A DNA stretch of 64,000 bases. Source: Planctomycetaceae bacterium. GTDB lineage: Bacteria > Planctomycetota > Planctomycetia > Gemmatales > Gemmataceae. Shown here piece after piece: positions 24,813 to 34,179 of this stretch (the stretch's first letter is position 1; each line of letters begins with the position of its first letter). Under the pieces are notes generated by a model. That model saw only the letters and a list, made by a program, of their open reading frames with translations. It was not told the origin of the DNA and did no database searches. Made by a program: the position numbers and the translations under genes. The stretch lies in the NCBI GenBank assembly GCA_013823135.1, contig PNLP01000007.1, positions 62,001 through 126,000 on the forward strand. The letters run 5' to 3'.

Positions 24813-25595
24813 ATGCTCATCGACACCCACTCGCACCTGTTCGACGACCGGTTCAAGAAGGATCTGCCCGCGGTGCTGGAACGCGCCGTGGCGGCTGGCC
24901 TGGAACGGGTCATGTGCCTCGGCATTGACCGCGAATCGTCGCGCGATTCGGTCGCGATTGCCAACCAGTATCCACTCGTGGTCGCGGCCGTCGGGATTCA
25001 ACCGAACTCGGTCGCGGAAGCGAAGCCCGGCGACTGGCATGAAGTCGTTCGCCTCGCCGAAACGGAGCCACGTGTCGTCGCCATCGGCGAAACGGGCCTG
25101 GATCGCTACTGGGACAAGACGCCGTTTGCACAGCAACTCGAGTTCTTCGATCGGCACATCGAACTGGCCCGCCGATTGAACAAGCCGTTCGTGATTCATT
25201 GCCGTGAAGCCGAGGCCGACGTGGTGGATGTGCTTCGCCGCGCGTTCGCGACCCACGGACCAGTACGCGCCGTGATGCACTCGTTCAGTGGCGACCTTGC
25301 CACCGCGCTCGGGTGCCTGGAAATGGGGCTGTTCGTCTCGTTCGCGGGGATGCTGACTTACCCGAATGCCCAGAGCCTGCGAGATGTGGCCAAAGCCGTG
25401 CCGCTCGATCGCTTGCTCGTGGAAACGGATTGCCCGTACCTCGCACCGCAACCCGTTCGCGGCAAGCGAAACGAACCCGCTTACGTCGCACATACGGCAA
25501 CGTTGCTCGCCCAGTTGAAGGGGGTCAGCGTTGCCGAGATCGAGAACGCCACCACGCAAAACGCCCGCACCCTGCTCGGGCTCGCGGGCGTTTAG
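24813..25595 (+). CDS. tatD: TatD-family metal-dependent DNase
   Basis: 260-residue TIM-barrel hydrolase of the TatD/YcfH family, cytoplasmic, which uses divalent metals to cleave DNA 3' ends or related phosphoesters. Metal ligands are visible in IDTHSHLFD (residues 3-11), GETGLDRYW (Glu), FVIHCREAEADVV (His), MHSFSGD (His) and VETDCPYLAP (Asp). The length is typical. ATG at 24813, 25 bp after nuoN. The end of the coding sequence is itself a hairpin (AACGCCCGC at 25560-25568 with GCGGGCGTT at 25584-25592) that spans the stop region and may act as a terminator between this gene and the convergent lipoprotein gene. Confidence 0.93.
   Translation: MLIDTHSHLFDDRFKKDLPAVLERAVAAGLERVMCLGIDRESSRDSVAIANQYPLVVAAVGIQPNSVAEAKPGDWHEVVRLAETEPRVVAIGETGLDRYWDKTPFAQQLEFFDRHIELARRLNKPFVIHCREAEADVVDVLRRAFATHGPVRAVMHSFSGDLATALGCLEMGLFVSFAGMLTYPNAQSLRDVAKAVPLDRLLVETDCPYLAPQPVRGKRNEPAYVAHTATLLAQLKGVSVAEIENATTQNARTLLGLAGV
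25559..25593. terminator. Hairpin over the tatD stop codon
   Basis: Arms of about 10 bp (AAACGCCCGC and GCGGGCGTTT) bracket a 15-bp loop and end at the tatD TAG. It lies between convergent genes. The T-run is only three bases, so a rho-independent role is plausible but not certain. Confidence 0.5.
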
Positions 25596-25613
25596 TTCGG
25601 CGGTGCCAGGCGA

Positions 25614-25766
25614 TCACTTCTCGCCCTTACTCGCCTGCTTTTGAAGCTCTTCCAGCTTCTTGACCGAGTCCGGATCGGTGGGCACTGGCGTCGGCTTGGT
25701 CTCCCCGCATCCGACGAGGGAGAAGGACACCAACAACATGGTAAACAGACATACACAGCGGGTCAT
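25614..25766 (-). CDS. Small lipoprotein
   Basis: 50-residue protein opening MTRCVCLFTMLLVSFSLVGCGE. The lipobox LVGC predicts lipid modification and cleavage before Cys20. The short mature chain (GETKPTPVPTDPDS, then a Lys/Glu helix ending QASKGEK) looks like a membrane-tethered spacer. Small lipoproteins of this kind often follow DUF1559 genes in planctomycetes, and this one starts 18 bp after the DUF1559 stop on the same strand, with AGGAAT upstream of its ATG. Function unknown; a role with the pseudopilin-like protein is inferred from repeated linkage known for the group. Confidence 0.75.
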   Translation of the reverse strand: MTRCVCLFTMLLVSFSLVGCGETKPTPVPTDPDSVKKLEELQKQASKGEK

Positions 25767-25784
25767 CGGTATTCCTGGAGAGAG

Positions 25785-26663
25785 TTAGTCGAGAGTCAGC
25801 ACGCCCCCGTCATTCCGTCGGCAGAGCCGCATGAATTGAACGGGGTCAACGTCATAACGGATGAAGCGGACCGAGCCATCGCCAAGGAGCCCGTTCATGC
25901 CTGCTGTGTGCGCCGAACCGAAGCGGTAGTACTCGTCATCGGGGACACTCGCATCGGGTTTGTCTGGTCCCGGGGTCCACCAACTGGCCCCGTTCGCAAC
26001 GGAACCACGCAGGATGTCTCCGTCCACTCCCGGCCCGGCCCAGAATTCATTATCGTGGCAGCAGGTCTTGGCCGTGTTCATGATCTTCTCGCCCACGAAC
26101 ATCGTGTTCGACAGGCCATCATTGATTGCTGCAAACCCAAGCACACCGGGTTGATTCCCATTGTTCGATCCTCGGCTGCGGACCACCGGCCCCGTGCAAG
26201 TCGTACCGGGATTGGCATTGGGATTTGTCCCGCCATTGCCCGCATAGTCGGCGCGGTGCCCTCCGCTCACCACGCGTGGGGCACCCCGGCTCGGGCAAGT
26301 ATAAACCAGCAACGGAGTGGCTCGAATCACTGCATTGCTGGTCACATTCTGAAGATGACCCTGTTCGAGGTACGGCAGAATCTCGTAGGCCCATCCCCAG
26401 TCAAGGCGGTTCACCGGCGGGTTGTCTGTCGTCGCCGGAGCCACAACCACTTCAGTGCCAGCAGTTGGAATGTAACCCGTCACATCGTGGTACGAGTGAA
26501 AGGCCACGCCCATCTGCTTGAGGTTGTTTGAACACTTCATCCGTGCTGCAGATTCGCGTACTTTCTGCACGGCTGGCAGCAACAATCCGATCAAGATCGC
26601 GATGATCGCAATTACAACAAGCAATTCAATCAATGTAAACGCATGTCGCCGAGCACCAGCCAT
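25785..26663 (-). CDS. DUF1559 protein with prepilin-type N-terminus
   Basis: 292-residue envelope protein. The N-terminus RRHAFTLIELLVVIAIIAIL is a type IV pilin-like signal cleaved before Phe, and it is followed by GLLLPAVQKVRESAARMKCSNNLKQMG, the hallmark of DUF1559 (SBP_bac_10). The C-terminus has NTMFVGEKI and GLLGDGSVRFI, the conserved H-x-G-DG-like ending. The residue before the cleavage site is Ala where Gly is usual, still acceptable for some prepilin peptidases. DUF1559 proteins are massively expanded in Planctomycetota; their function is unproven, perhaps pseudopilus-like fibres or surface binding proteins. Start ATG 26663 with GAGGGG 8 bp upstream. Confidence 0.93.
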   Translation of the reverse strand: MAGARRHAFTLIELLVVIAIIAILIGLLLPAVQKVRESAARMKCSNNLKQMGVAFHSYHDVTGYIPTAGTEVVVAPATTDNPPVNRLDWGWAYEILPYLEQGHLQNVTSNAVIRATPLLVYTCPSRGAPRVVSGGHRADYAGNGGTNPNANPGTTCTGPVVRSRGSNNGNQPGVLGFAAINDGLSNTMFVGEKIMNTAKTCCHDNEFWAGPGVDGDILRGSVANGASWWTPGPDKPDASVPDDEYYRFGSAHTAGMNGLLGDGSVRFIRYDVDPVQFMRLCRRNDGGVLTLD

Positions 26664-26700
26664 GGAACACCCCTCAGGGATGTGAGAGAGGAAGATACAA

Positions 26701-26730
26701 TTCAGATAGGAGAATCACTCTCCTTATAAT
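26701..26730 (+). promoter_or_regulatory. Possible promoter with an overlapping dyad
   Basis: TATAAT at 26725-26730 lies 18 bp after TTCAGA (26701-26706). The spacer contains the perfect inverted repeat AGGAGA-ATCAC-TCTCCT (26708-26724). It is placed to drive the plus-strand DUF1549/1553 gene at 26889, and the dyad could be an operator. Only weak support from the -35. Confidence 0.35.
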
Positions 26731-26888
26731 CAAATCCTCATGATCCCGCCAGCACTTTCCCCCTCAATTACCCTTCAAATTTACCACGGAACCACTCCCG
26801 CTCAGCCGTGTTGAATGAAGTAGGAGTTGGGTCGCCACCCGTTACCCATCCACCATTCAATGAGTCTCAACCGCAGAGGGCTCCCGAA

Positions 26889-28637
26889 ATGTGGTTCCGA
26901 CCCCTGGCCCTGTTCACGCTAACCGCCGGATTCGCCGTCCTGGCTGGGGACGTGGGCACCGCCGATGCCCAGACCGCCCAGGAAAAGAAGCTGAAGCGGC
27001 TCGAGAAGTTCCTCAAAAAGTCCGCCCCTGAAGCATCTTCGGCACTCGCACTCTTCGACGGCGAACTCGCGAAATACCTCAAGCAAGTTCAGGAGAACGC
27101 AACGAAAGCCAAGGCAGCTGCCAAGGCTGCTGTCCCTGCAACGCCGAAAGATCCAGTCTCGCTCGCGAAGCTGATTGATGCCGAGATCAGCCGGGAGCTC
27201 GCCGAAGAGAAGATCGCCCCGTCGCCCCGCTGCTCCGACGACGAGTTCCTCCGCCGGGCTTACCTCGATATCACCGGCACAATCCCGACAGCCGACAAGG
27301 CTCGCGCATTCCTCGACAGCAAGGACTCGGATAAGCGAGCCAAGTTGCTCGACGAACTGCTCGGCGACCCGCGGTATGGCCGACGGATGGCCGATATCTG
27401 GACAGCCAAGCTGTTCCCGGTCGATTCAGCGAACCGCTTCGTGCTCAAGGAGCCGATGCACAAGTGGTTCGAAGAGGTGTTCGACAAGAACATGCCCTGG
27501 GACAAACTCGTTACCGCTCTGGTCACCGCCGAAGGCAGCGTTGAAGCGAATCCCGCCACCACGTACTTCCTGGCGAACCGATCCGTTGACAAGCTCACCG
27601 ACACGACCGCCCAGCACTTCATGGGGATCCAACTTCAGTGTGCCCAGTGCCACAACCACCCGTTCACAAGCTGGAAGCAAACGGAATACTGGGGCATGGC
27701 CACCTTCTACTCGAAGGTGAAGATCGACAACCCCAAGAACGCGAACAAGGGCGGCGACAACACGAAGATTGGCGTCACGGAGGGGAACAGCAAGGGCAAA
27801 ACCAAGGACTTCTTCCCGGAGTCCGCCAAGACTGTGCCGGCGAAGTTCCTCGGCGGGCCAGAACCGGCCGTGAGCGCGTCGGACCCCTATCGCCCACTGC
27901 TCGCCAAGTGGCTGACCTCCGCCGAGAACCCGTACTTCAGCAAGGCGATCGTGAACCGCACCTGGGCTCACCTGTTCGGCGTCGGATTCGTGAACCCCAT
28001 CGACGACATGCTCGAAGAGAACCCGGCCAGCCACCCGGAGTTGCTCGCGACCCTCGCCCAACATCTGGGAACCTCGGGCGAGTTCGACCTGAAGTACCTC
28101 ATGAAGGCGATCTGCCTGAGTGATGCGTACCAGCGAACCAGCCGCCCGATGGCACAGAACAAAGATGACAAGTACAAGTTCAGCCACATGACAATGAAGG
28201 CCATGTCGCCGGAACAACTGTTCGACTCGCTGACGGAGGTTACCGGCCTCGGCAAGGGCGATAAGGCCAAGCCCGGCAAACCAGCTGGGGGCAAGGGTGC
28301 TCCAGCGGGCGCGAGGGCACAGTTCGTGAACTTCTTCCTGGCGGGTGCCGACAGCGCCAGCCCGGTCGATTACGAGGCGGGTATCCCACAAGCCCTGCGG
28401 CTGATGAACTCGGCCATAGCGAACAACTCCGCTGCTGTTCGCACTGTGGTTGGAAGCAGCACGAAGCCTGAAGAGGCGATCGAACGGATTTATCTGACCA
28501 CGCTCTCCCGCCGGCCAACCGCCGACGAGATGAAGATGCTTACCGAATACGTCGCCAAGGCCGGCACGCCGATGACCGCGTACGGCGACATCCTGTGGGC
28601 CACGCTCAACAGCAGCGAGTTCACGCTGATCCGCTAA
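26889..28637 (+). CDS. DUF1549/DUF1553 domain protein
   Basis: 582-residue exported planctomycete protein. Signal peptide MWFRPLALFTLTAGFAVLAG; a Lys/Ala/Glu-rich helical region follows to about residue 100. DUF1549 starts near 110 (LAKLIDAEISRELAEE, FLRRAYLDITGTIPT, DPRYGRRMADIWTAKLF), and there is a haem-like CAQCHNHPF around residue 250. DUF1553 follows (RPLLAKWLTSAENPYFSKAIVNRTWAHLFG, NPASHPELLATLAQHL, AYQRTSRPM). It differs from the larger relative at 7392-9764 by lacking the PSCyt1 domain. ATG 26889 has GAGGG 8 bp upstream; a longer in-frame start lacks a signal peptide. It is followed after 78 bp by a DUF1501 gene, the usual pairing. Confidence 0.93.
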   Translation: MWFRPLALFTLTAGFAVLAGDVGTADAQTAQEKKLKRLEKFLKKSAPEASSALALFDGELAKYLKQVQENATKAKAAAKAAVPATPKDPVSLAKLIDAEISRELAEEKIAPSPRCSDDEFLRRAYLDITGTIPTADKARAFLDSKDSDKRAKLLDELLGDPRYGRRMADIWTAKLFPVDSANRFVLKEPMHKWFEEVFDKNMPWDKLVTALVTAEGSVEANPATTYFLANRSVDKLTDTTAQHFMGIQLQCAQCHNHPFTSWKQTEYWGMATFYSKVKIDNPKNANKGGDNTKIGVTEGNSKGKTKDFFPESAKTVPAKFLGGPEPAVSASDPYRPLLAKWLTSAENPYFSKAIVNRTWAHLFGVGFVNPIDDMLEENPASHPELLATLAQHLGTSGEFDLKYLMKAICLSDAYQRTSRPMAQNKDDKYKFSHMTMKAMSPEQLFDSLTEVTGLGKGDKAKPGKPAGGKGAPAGARAQFVNFFLAGADSASPVDYEAGIPQALRLMNSAIANNSAAVRTVVGSSTKPEEAIERIYLTTLSRRPTADEMKMLTEYVAKAGTPMTAYGDILWATLNSSEFTLIR

Positions 28638-28647
28638 CGCAAACCGT

Positions 28648-28668
28648 GGCCGCCCTAACGGGGCGGCC
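28648..28668 (+). terminator. GC-rich hairpin after the DUF1549/1553 gene
   Basis: Stem GGCCGCCC (28648-28655) pairs with GGGCGGCC (28661-28668) around a 5-base loop, 10 bp after the stop. A very similar hairpin follows the oxidoreductase gene at 40169-40187. No strong T-run follows. Confidence 0.55.
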
Positions 28669-28715
28669 GCTCAACCAAAAATACATCCCTCATTCCCAAC
28701 ACACACGAGCCAGCA

Positions 28716-29993
28716 ATGTTTTCTGACCGCCTGACCGAAAAAACTCGCCGCGACTTCCTCAAGTTGTCCGCCGCGGGCGTGTTCGCCCCGACGCTCTCCG
28801 GGTGGTTGCCCGTGATGGCCAAGGCCGCAGCCGCTTCCGGACGTGCCCCCGCCAAGTCGTGCATCCTGCTGTGGATGGACGGCGGAGCAAGCCACAAGGA
28901 CACGTTCGACCTCAAGCCCGACAGCAAGGGTGCCGGCGAGTTCAAGCCGATCAAGACGAGCGCCCCCGGCATCGAGATCAGCGAACACCTTCCCAAGATT
29001 GCCGAGGTGATGAAGTACGGCACCATCGTTCGCGGGATGAGCACACCCGAGGGCGCACACGCTCGGGCGAAGTATTACGGGCACACCGGATACCGCGAAG
29101 GTCAGGGCGGCCTCGTGTACCCGTCGCTGGGTGCGATCACATCCAAAGAACTTGGCTCGCCAGAAAGCTCGATGCCGAACTTCGTCGCGATCGGCGGCCG
29201 CAGCTATGGTTCCGGTTTCCTCGGGCCGAAGCACCAACCACTGCTCATCACCGACCCGAACCGCGGCGTCGAGGATCTGAAGGCGGCCGCGAGTGGCACT
29301 CAGTTCGAGAACCGCCTCGGGTTGCTTGAGAAGATGGAGAAGGCGTTCCAACGCGAATACCAGGCCGACTCGATCAACGACCACAAGACCACTTACGAAC
29401 GTGCCGTCAAGTTGATGCAGTCCAAGGAATCCAAGGCTTTCGACCTTGCCGCAGAGCCTGCCGCTTCGCGAAGCAGGTACGGCACCGGTCGCTTTGCCGA
29501 CAGCGTCTTGATGGCTCGCAGGCTCGTTGAAGTGGGCGTCCCGTTCGTGGAAGCCAGCCTCGGTGGTTGGGACACGCACCAGGACAACTTCAAGCGAGTG
29601 AAGAGCCTCTCCGAGCAGATCGACTCCGCGATCGGCGCACTCGTCAACGACCTGAAGGATCGGGGCTTGCTCGAAACCACCCTCGTGGTGTGGATGGGCG
29701 ACTTCGGCCGCACACCGAACATCAACACTCGCGGTGCGAACCCAGGCCGCGACCACTACCCACGGGCCTGGAGCCTCGCGATGTGGGGCGGCGGCATCAA
29801 GGGTGGCACGGTGGTTGGCAAGACCGACAAGGAAGGCGCGAGCGTCGTCGAACGCCCGACCAACGCCCAGGACTACCTCGCAACCGTGTGTGAACTGATG
29901 GGCATCGACCACACGAAGCGGAACGAGACCGCGACCGCTCGCCCGGTCACGATTGTGGAGAAGCCGAAACCATTCACAAGCCTGATCGTATAA
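28716..29993 (+). CDS. DUF1501 family protein (Tat-exported)
   Basis: 425-residue DUF1501 protein. The N-terminal Tat motif TRRDFLKLSAAGVFAPTLSGW appears at about residues 10-30. Core signatures are LLWMDGGASHKDTFDLKPD, SLGGWDTHQDNFKRV, MGDFGRTPNIN and NPGRDHYPRAWSLAMWGGGI, which matches the family ending. Export through the Tat system implies folding with a cofactor or metal in the cytoplasm. Catalytic role unknown; the fold is that of sulfatases and alkaline phosphatases. ATG at 28716, 78 bp after a DUF1549/1553 gene, so probably one transcript ending at the strong hairpin 30022-30050. Confidence 0.93.
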   Translation: MFSDRLTEKTRRDFLKLSAAGVFAPTLSGWLPVMAKAAAASGRAPAKSCILLWMDGGASHKDTFDLKPDSKGAGEFKPIKTSAPGIEISEHLPKIAEVMKYGTIVRGMSTPEGAHARAKYYGHTGYREGQGGLVYPSLGAITSKELGSPESSMPNFVAIGGRSYGSGFLGPKHQPLLITDPNRGVEDLKAAASGTQFENRLGLLEKMEKAFQREYQADSINDHKTTYERAVKLMQSKESKAFDLAAEPAASRSRYGTGRFADSVLMARRLVEVGVPFVEASLGGWDTHQDNFKRVKSLSEQIDSAIGALVNDLKDRGLLETTLVVWMGDFGRTPNINTRGANPGRDHYPRAWSLAMWGGGIKGGTVVGKTDKEGASVVERPTNAQDYLATVCELMGIDHTKRNETATARPVTIVEKPKPFTSLIV

Positions 29994-30021
29994 GAATGTG
30001 CTGGTAACCAAGGGTGATTGG

Positions 30022-30050
30022 ACAGCCGGCGTCAGCCGGCTGTTCTTTTT
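30022..30050 (+). terminator. Rho-independent terminator
   Basis: Perfect 9-bp stem ACAGCCGGC/GCCGGCTGT with a 4-base loop, followed by TCTTTTT. It lies 28 bp downstream of the DUF1501 stop and just before the DUF6940-like gene. Confidence 0.85.
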
Positions 30051-30070
30051 GTGTTCTTGTGAGGTACCAA

Positions 30071-30664
30071 ATGTGGTTGTTCACGAGTGAGACATTGGAA
30101 CGCGGGCACGTGCTAAAGTTCGCGATTCAACGCGATTCGTCAACGATAACTTACGCAGAGGTGTTGAGATGTTTTGAGTGCGATGCTGAATTCCGATCGT
30201 TCTTCAACGGCCTGCTGCGCGGATCTCCATTCACGGCGTTCCGCTGGGAGACACCACCCATCACTGCCGAGTCTGTAAATCGGGCTTTCGAATTCGTCCT
30301 CCTGAACGAGCCAGGTCTGGCCCGAGCTGTTGATCCCGAGGCGTTCGCTGAGCACTTTACGAACGCAAATGAAAGTCAGGGTGTGGTGTCGTTTGCCAAC
30401 CTTCGTGGCGATGCGATGTTGGTCGTGCCCTGCCCCTCTCATGAAGATGCCGCGTACGGTCATCTCGCAGCATTCGTTCGGCACGCTCCAGAAGCGCAAC
30501 AACACGCGCTTTGGCAACTCGTCGGAAAGTCTGTGCGTGAACGACTGAGTAAGAAGCCGGTTTGGGTTAGCACTGCGGGGGCCGGAGTCTCATGGCTACA
30601 CGTGCGCCTCGATGATCGCCCGAAGTATTACGGCTATGAACCGTACCGCAACGAACCTCGCTGA
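30071..30664 (+). CDS. DUF6940-like protein
   Basis: 197-residue cytoplasmic protein resembling the uncharacterised DUF6940 family. Conserved-looking blocks are TYAEVLRCFECDAEFRSFF, FTAFRWETPPIT, FEFVLLNEPGLAR, VVPCPSHEDAAYGHLAAFVR, PEAQQHALW and WLHVRLDDRPKYYGYEPYR. The wealth of aromatic, His and Arg positions suggests a binding or catalytic pocket, but no reaction is known. The ATG at 30071 is preferred: the frame from 30014 reads through the terminator hairpin. It lacks a signal peptide and stands alone between a terminator and the convergent efflux operon. Confidence 0.75.
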   Translation: MWLFTSETLERGHVLKFAIQRDSSTITYAEVLRCFECDAEFRSFFNGLLRGSPFTAFRWETPPITAESVNRAFEFVLLNEPGLARAVDPEAFAEHFTNANESQGVVSFANLRGDAMLVVPCPSHEDAAYGHLAAFVRHAPEAQQHALWQLVGKSVRERLSKKPVWVSTAGAGVSWLHVRLDDRPKYYGYEPYRNEPR

Positions 30665-30711
30665 TGAGTCGGCAACGTGGCCTCGCCTTCGCATCGTTTC
30701 CGGTTTACCGA

Positions 30712-33700
30712 TTACTCCCCACTCAAAACGCGGTTCCGACTCCACCGTTCGGTCACGCGGCGGACGGTGACGAAGAAGACCGGCGTTAAGATGATGCCGA
30801 ACAGCGTAACGCCCAGCATCCCGGCGAACACAGCCGTGCCCAGTGCCTGCCGCATTTCATGTCCCGCACCTTCCGCCAACACCAGCGGCACCACACCGAA
30901 CACGAACGCGAAGCTCGTCATCACGATCGGCCGAAAGCGGAGTTTGCTCGCTTCCATCGCCGCGGTGTAACGCTCGGCTCCCGTGTCGGCACGCTGTTTC
31001 GCAAACTCCACGATGAGGATCGCGTTCTTACATGCCAACCCCACGAGCACCACAAATCCCACTTGCGTGAAGATGTTGATGTCCAGACCGGCAGCACGCA
31101 CACCGATTGCCGCACTGAGCAAACACATCGGCACGACGAGGATAACCGCGAGCGGCAAGCCCCAACTTTCGTACTGAGCCGCGAGCACGAGAAACACCAG
31201 CACCACGCTCAGGACGAACGCTTTGAGGGCCGTGTCCTTCGTCTGGAGTTGCAAGAGTGCGAGTTCGGTCCACTCAAGCCGCATCGTCGGTGGCAGATCG
31301 TTCGCAGCGCGTTCCATCGCGATGATTGCCTGACCGGAACTGACTCCCGGCGCAGGGGTCGCATTGATCGACACCGCCGGATACAGGTTGTAGCGTTGCA
31401 CCATGACCGGGCCGGTTGAGTCTTTCACAGAAATGAATCCCGCGACCGGCACCATCACCTCCTTGGGTGAAGGAATGGGTTGGCCAGTCGCTCGTGCCCG
31501 CTCCGAGGCGATACGGTTTTCCGCTTCGACTCGGGCGCTCTTCACGCGTAGCCGCTTCAGGTCGGCGATCTGCTTTCGGAACCGCTCCTCGCCCTGCACA
31601 TTCACCTGCCAGGTTCGTCCAAACAAGTTGAAATCGTTCACATACAGCGAGCCGAAATATACCTGAAGCGCGTTCACAACTTCCGAAACCGAGACACCCA
31701 TCGTCTGGGCCGCGTCGCGGTCGATGTTCAGGCTCAGCCAGGGGGTATCGGCACGAAATCCGGTGAACACGTCGCGGAGTTCGGGCTCCTGCGCTGCAGT
31801 GGCAACGACTTGCCGGCCTGCTTCTTCGAGTGCCTGTGCACCGGTTGCGTTCGGATCCTCGATGATCATCTTGAACCCGCCGGCATTCCCAAGGCCGTCA
31901 ACTGGCGGAGCACCCAGCACGGTGATTTCCGATCCGGGGACCGCCTTCCCGAGTTCGGCCTGAAGTGTCACGGCGATGGCATCCGCGCCAAGGTCATGGG
32001 TCAGCCGATTCGGGAAATCATCGAGCATGATGTAGAGCGTCCCGAAGTTCGGAGCATTCGTTCCAATGAGGATGGACTGCCCTGAGACCGTAACCGTGTG
32101 CCTCACCCCGGGTGTCTTGCGGGCCACGTTTTCCAGTAGTCGCATCTGCTCTTCGGTTCGGCCAAGCGACGACGCGTCAGGGAGCACCACGTTGACCAGA
32201 AGATAGCCCTTGTCTTGCGGCGGAATGAAGCCCGCAGGTGTTGTGTTGATGACGTAATACGTCAGATAGAGCAGGCCACCGTAGGCAATCAACACCAGCA
32301 ACGAAGTTCGCAAGGCTCCAGCTACAACCAGGAGGTATCCCCGCGTCACGCCCTCGAACACGCCGTTGAACCCAGCGAAGAGATACCCGAGTGTGCGGTT
32401 CAGAACAATCCGCAGGAACCACCCGGCGACACCGCCGACGAGAGCCGCGAACACCGGAATCGCCCCTGCCGGCAGAGCGGCGAAGAACGGCACGACCGCG
32501 AGGTGATCCGTGAGCAACCAGTACGTCAGTCCCGCCCCCGCGAGCGGGAACACGATACGCGGCAACGGCTCAGTAGCTTCGTTCTCCTGCTTGGGTTTCA
32601 TCAGAAGAGCACAAAGCGCTGGACTGAGTGTGAGCGAGTTGAACGCCGAGAGCAGTGTGGAAACGGCGATGGTTACCGCGAACTGTCGATAGAACTCGCC
32701 GACGATACCGGAAATGAATACGCACGGCACAAACACCGCGGTCAGCACCAAACCCACGGCGATCACGGGACCGGCGACAGCATCCATCGCCTTGGCCGTT
32801 GCCTCGCGCGGAGTGTTCCCTTCCTCGATGTAGTGCTGGACGGCTTCAACCACGACGATCGCATCGTCAACCACAATGCCAACCGCGAGCACGAGGCCGA
32901 ACAGCGTCAGATTGTTCACCGAGTAACCGAGGGCCGACATGGCAGCGAACGTGCCGACGATCGCGACCGGCACCGCAGCCAACGGGATGATCGCCGCACG
33001 CCAGGATTGAAGAAACACGAGCATCACAATCGCGACGAGAATCACGGCGTCGCGGAGCGTGACGAACACCTCGCTGATCGACTCACGGATGAACGGGGTA
33101 GTGTCGTAGACGATCGCATACTCGACGTGCTCTGGGAAGCGTGAACGGAGTTCTTCCATCTTGGCTCGCACACGATCGGCCGTGTTGATCGCGTTCGTAC
33201 CGGGGAGTTGGTACACGGACAGTGCGACCGATGGCTTCCCGTTGAGCGTGCAACTCTGGTCGTAATTCAGAGCGCCGAGTTCCACCTTCGCGACATCTTT
33301 TAGCCGCACAACTCGCTCGCCGGTCTCGTCCGATTTGAGGATCATGTCCTCGAACTGTTCGGAAGAAGTCAGACGGCCGAGCGTATTGATCGCGTACTGG
33401 AATGCCTGTTTGCTCGGAGCAGGGGGCTGCCCGATCTGCCCGGCAGCGACCTGTGCGTTCTGTTGCTCAATGGCATGGGTCACGTCCGCTGCTGCGAGTC
33501 CCACCACAGCGAGTTTCTCGGGATCGAGCCAGACCCGCATCGAGTAGTCACGCTGGCCGAGGTATGTGATGTCGCCGACGCCGCCGAGCCGTGCGAGTTC
33601 GTCGCGGAGTTGAATGGTTGCGTAGTTGCTCAGGTAAAGAAGAACTTTGGACCGAGTCGCGGGGTCGGCGTTCTCGGCATCGGCACCCGTGGCATAGAGG

Positions 33701-34125
33701 TTGATAATCATCAACTGGCTAGGCGACTTCTTCTTGACCGTCACGCCGCGACGTTTCACGAGGTCGGGTAGCACAGGCTCAGCGAGGTTCACGCGATTTT
33801 GGACGAGCACCTGCGCGATGTTCAGGTCGATGCCAGGCTTGAACGTAACTGTGAGTGTGTACGTGCCGTCGTTGGCACACGTCGAAGACATGTACATCAT
33901 GTCCTCGACGCCGTTCACCTGTTGCTCAATGGACGCGGCAACCGTATCGGCGACGGTGCGCGAGTTAGCACCGGGATACACGGCCGACACCTCGATGGTG
34001 GGCGGCGTGATGTCCGGGTACTGCGCGACTGGCAACGAAGTGAGCGCGACACTCCCGGCCAGGACAACGATGATTGACAGCACCGAAGCGAAGATCGGCC
34101 GGTCGATAAAGAAGCGTGTGAACAT
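30712..34125 (-). CDS. RND efflux pump inner-membrane subunit (HAE1 family), second pump
   Basis: 1137-residue AcrB/MexB-like proton-driven exporter. N-terminal MFTRFFIDRPIFASVLSI and the periplasmic start VAQYPDITPPTIEVSAVYPG are classical. The transmembrane 4 region GIVVDDAIVVVEAVQHY carries the proton-relay acidic pair. Helices near the C-terminus include LACKNAILIVEFAKQRAD. Between the first and second halves this protein has an extra roughly 70-residue hydrophobic stretch (about 32350-32580), with segments such as IVFPLAGAGLTYWLLTDHLAV and GAIPVFAALVGGVAGWFL, so it may have two more membrane passes than usual. It follows another RND pump by 54 bp and shares its single adaptor, resembling the mdtBC-type pairing. 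Confidence 0.95.
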   Translation of the reverse strand: MFTRFFIDRPIFASVLSIIVVLAGSVALTSLPVAQYPDITPPTIEVSAVYPGANSRTVADTVAASIEQQVNGVEDMMYMSSTCANDGTYTLTVTFKPGIDLNIAQVLVQNRVNLAEPVLPDLVKRRGVTVKKKSPSQLMIINLYATGADAENADPATRSKVLLYLSNYATIQLRDELARLGGVGDITYLGQRDYSMRVWLDPEKLAVVGLAAADVTHAIEQQNAQVAAGQIGQPPAPSKQAFQYAINTLGRLTSSEQFEDMILKSDETGERVVRLKDVAKVELGALNYDQSCTLNGKPSVALSVYQLPGTNAINTADRVRAKMEELRSRFPEHVEYAIVYDTTPFIRESISEVFVTLRDAVILVAIVMLVFLQSWRAAIIPLAAVPVAIVGTFAAMSALGYSVNNLTLFGLVLAVGIVVDDAIVVVEAVQHYIEEGNTPREATAKAMDAVAGPVIAVGLVLTAVFVPCVFISGIVGEFYRQFAVTIAVSTLLSAFNSLTLSPALCALLMKPKQENEATEPLPRIVFPLAGAGLTYWLLTDHLAVVPFFAALPAGAIPVFAALVGGVAGWFLRIVLNRTLGYLFAGFNGVFEGVTRGYLLVVAGALRTSLLVLIAYGGLLYLTYYVINTTPAGFIPPQDKGYLLVNVVLPDASSLGRTEEQMRLLENVARKTPGVRHTVTVSGQSILIGTNAPNFGTLYIMLDDFPNRLTHDLGADAIAVTLQAELGKAVPGSEITVLGAPPVDGLGNAGGFKMIIEDPNATGAQALEEAGRQVVATAAQEPELRDVFTGFRADTPWLSLNIDRDAAQTMGVSVSEVVNALQVYFGSLYVNDFNLFGRTWQVNVQGEERFRKQIADLKRLRVKSARVEAENRIASERARATGQPIPSPKEVMVPVAGFISVKDSTGPVMVQRYNLYPAVSINATPAPGVSSGQAIIAMERAANDLPPTMRLEWTELALLQLQTKDTALKAFVLSVVLVFLVLAAQYESWGLPLAVILVVPMCLLSAAIGVRAAGLDINIFTQVGFVVLVGLACKNAILIVEFAKQRADTGAERYTAAMEASKLRFRPIVMTSFAFVFGVVPLVLAEGAGHEMRQALGTAVFAGMLGVTLFGIILTPVFFVTVRRVTERWSRNRVLSGE

Positions 34126-34179
34126 GTCGGTTGTCAGGTATCAGCACAAGTTGCGCGGTCGTTCCAGCGGAACGACTCG

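Noticed and set aside
28671..30011. 446-codon minus-strand open frame
   Set aside because: Complementary to the DUF1501 gene, whose motifs and Tat signal are clear.
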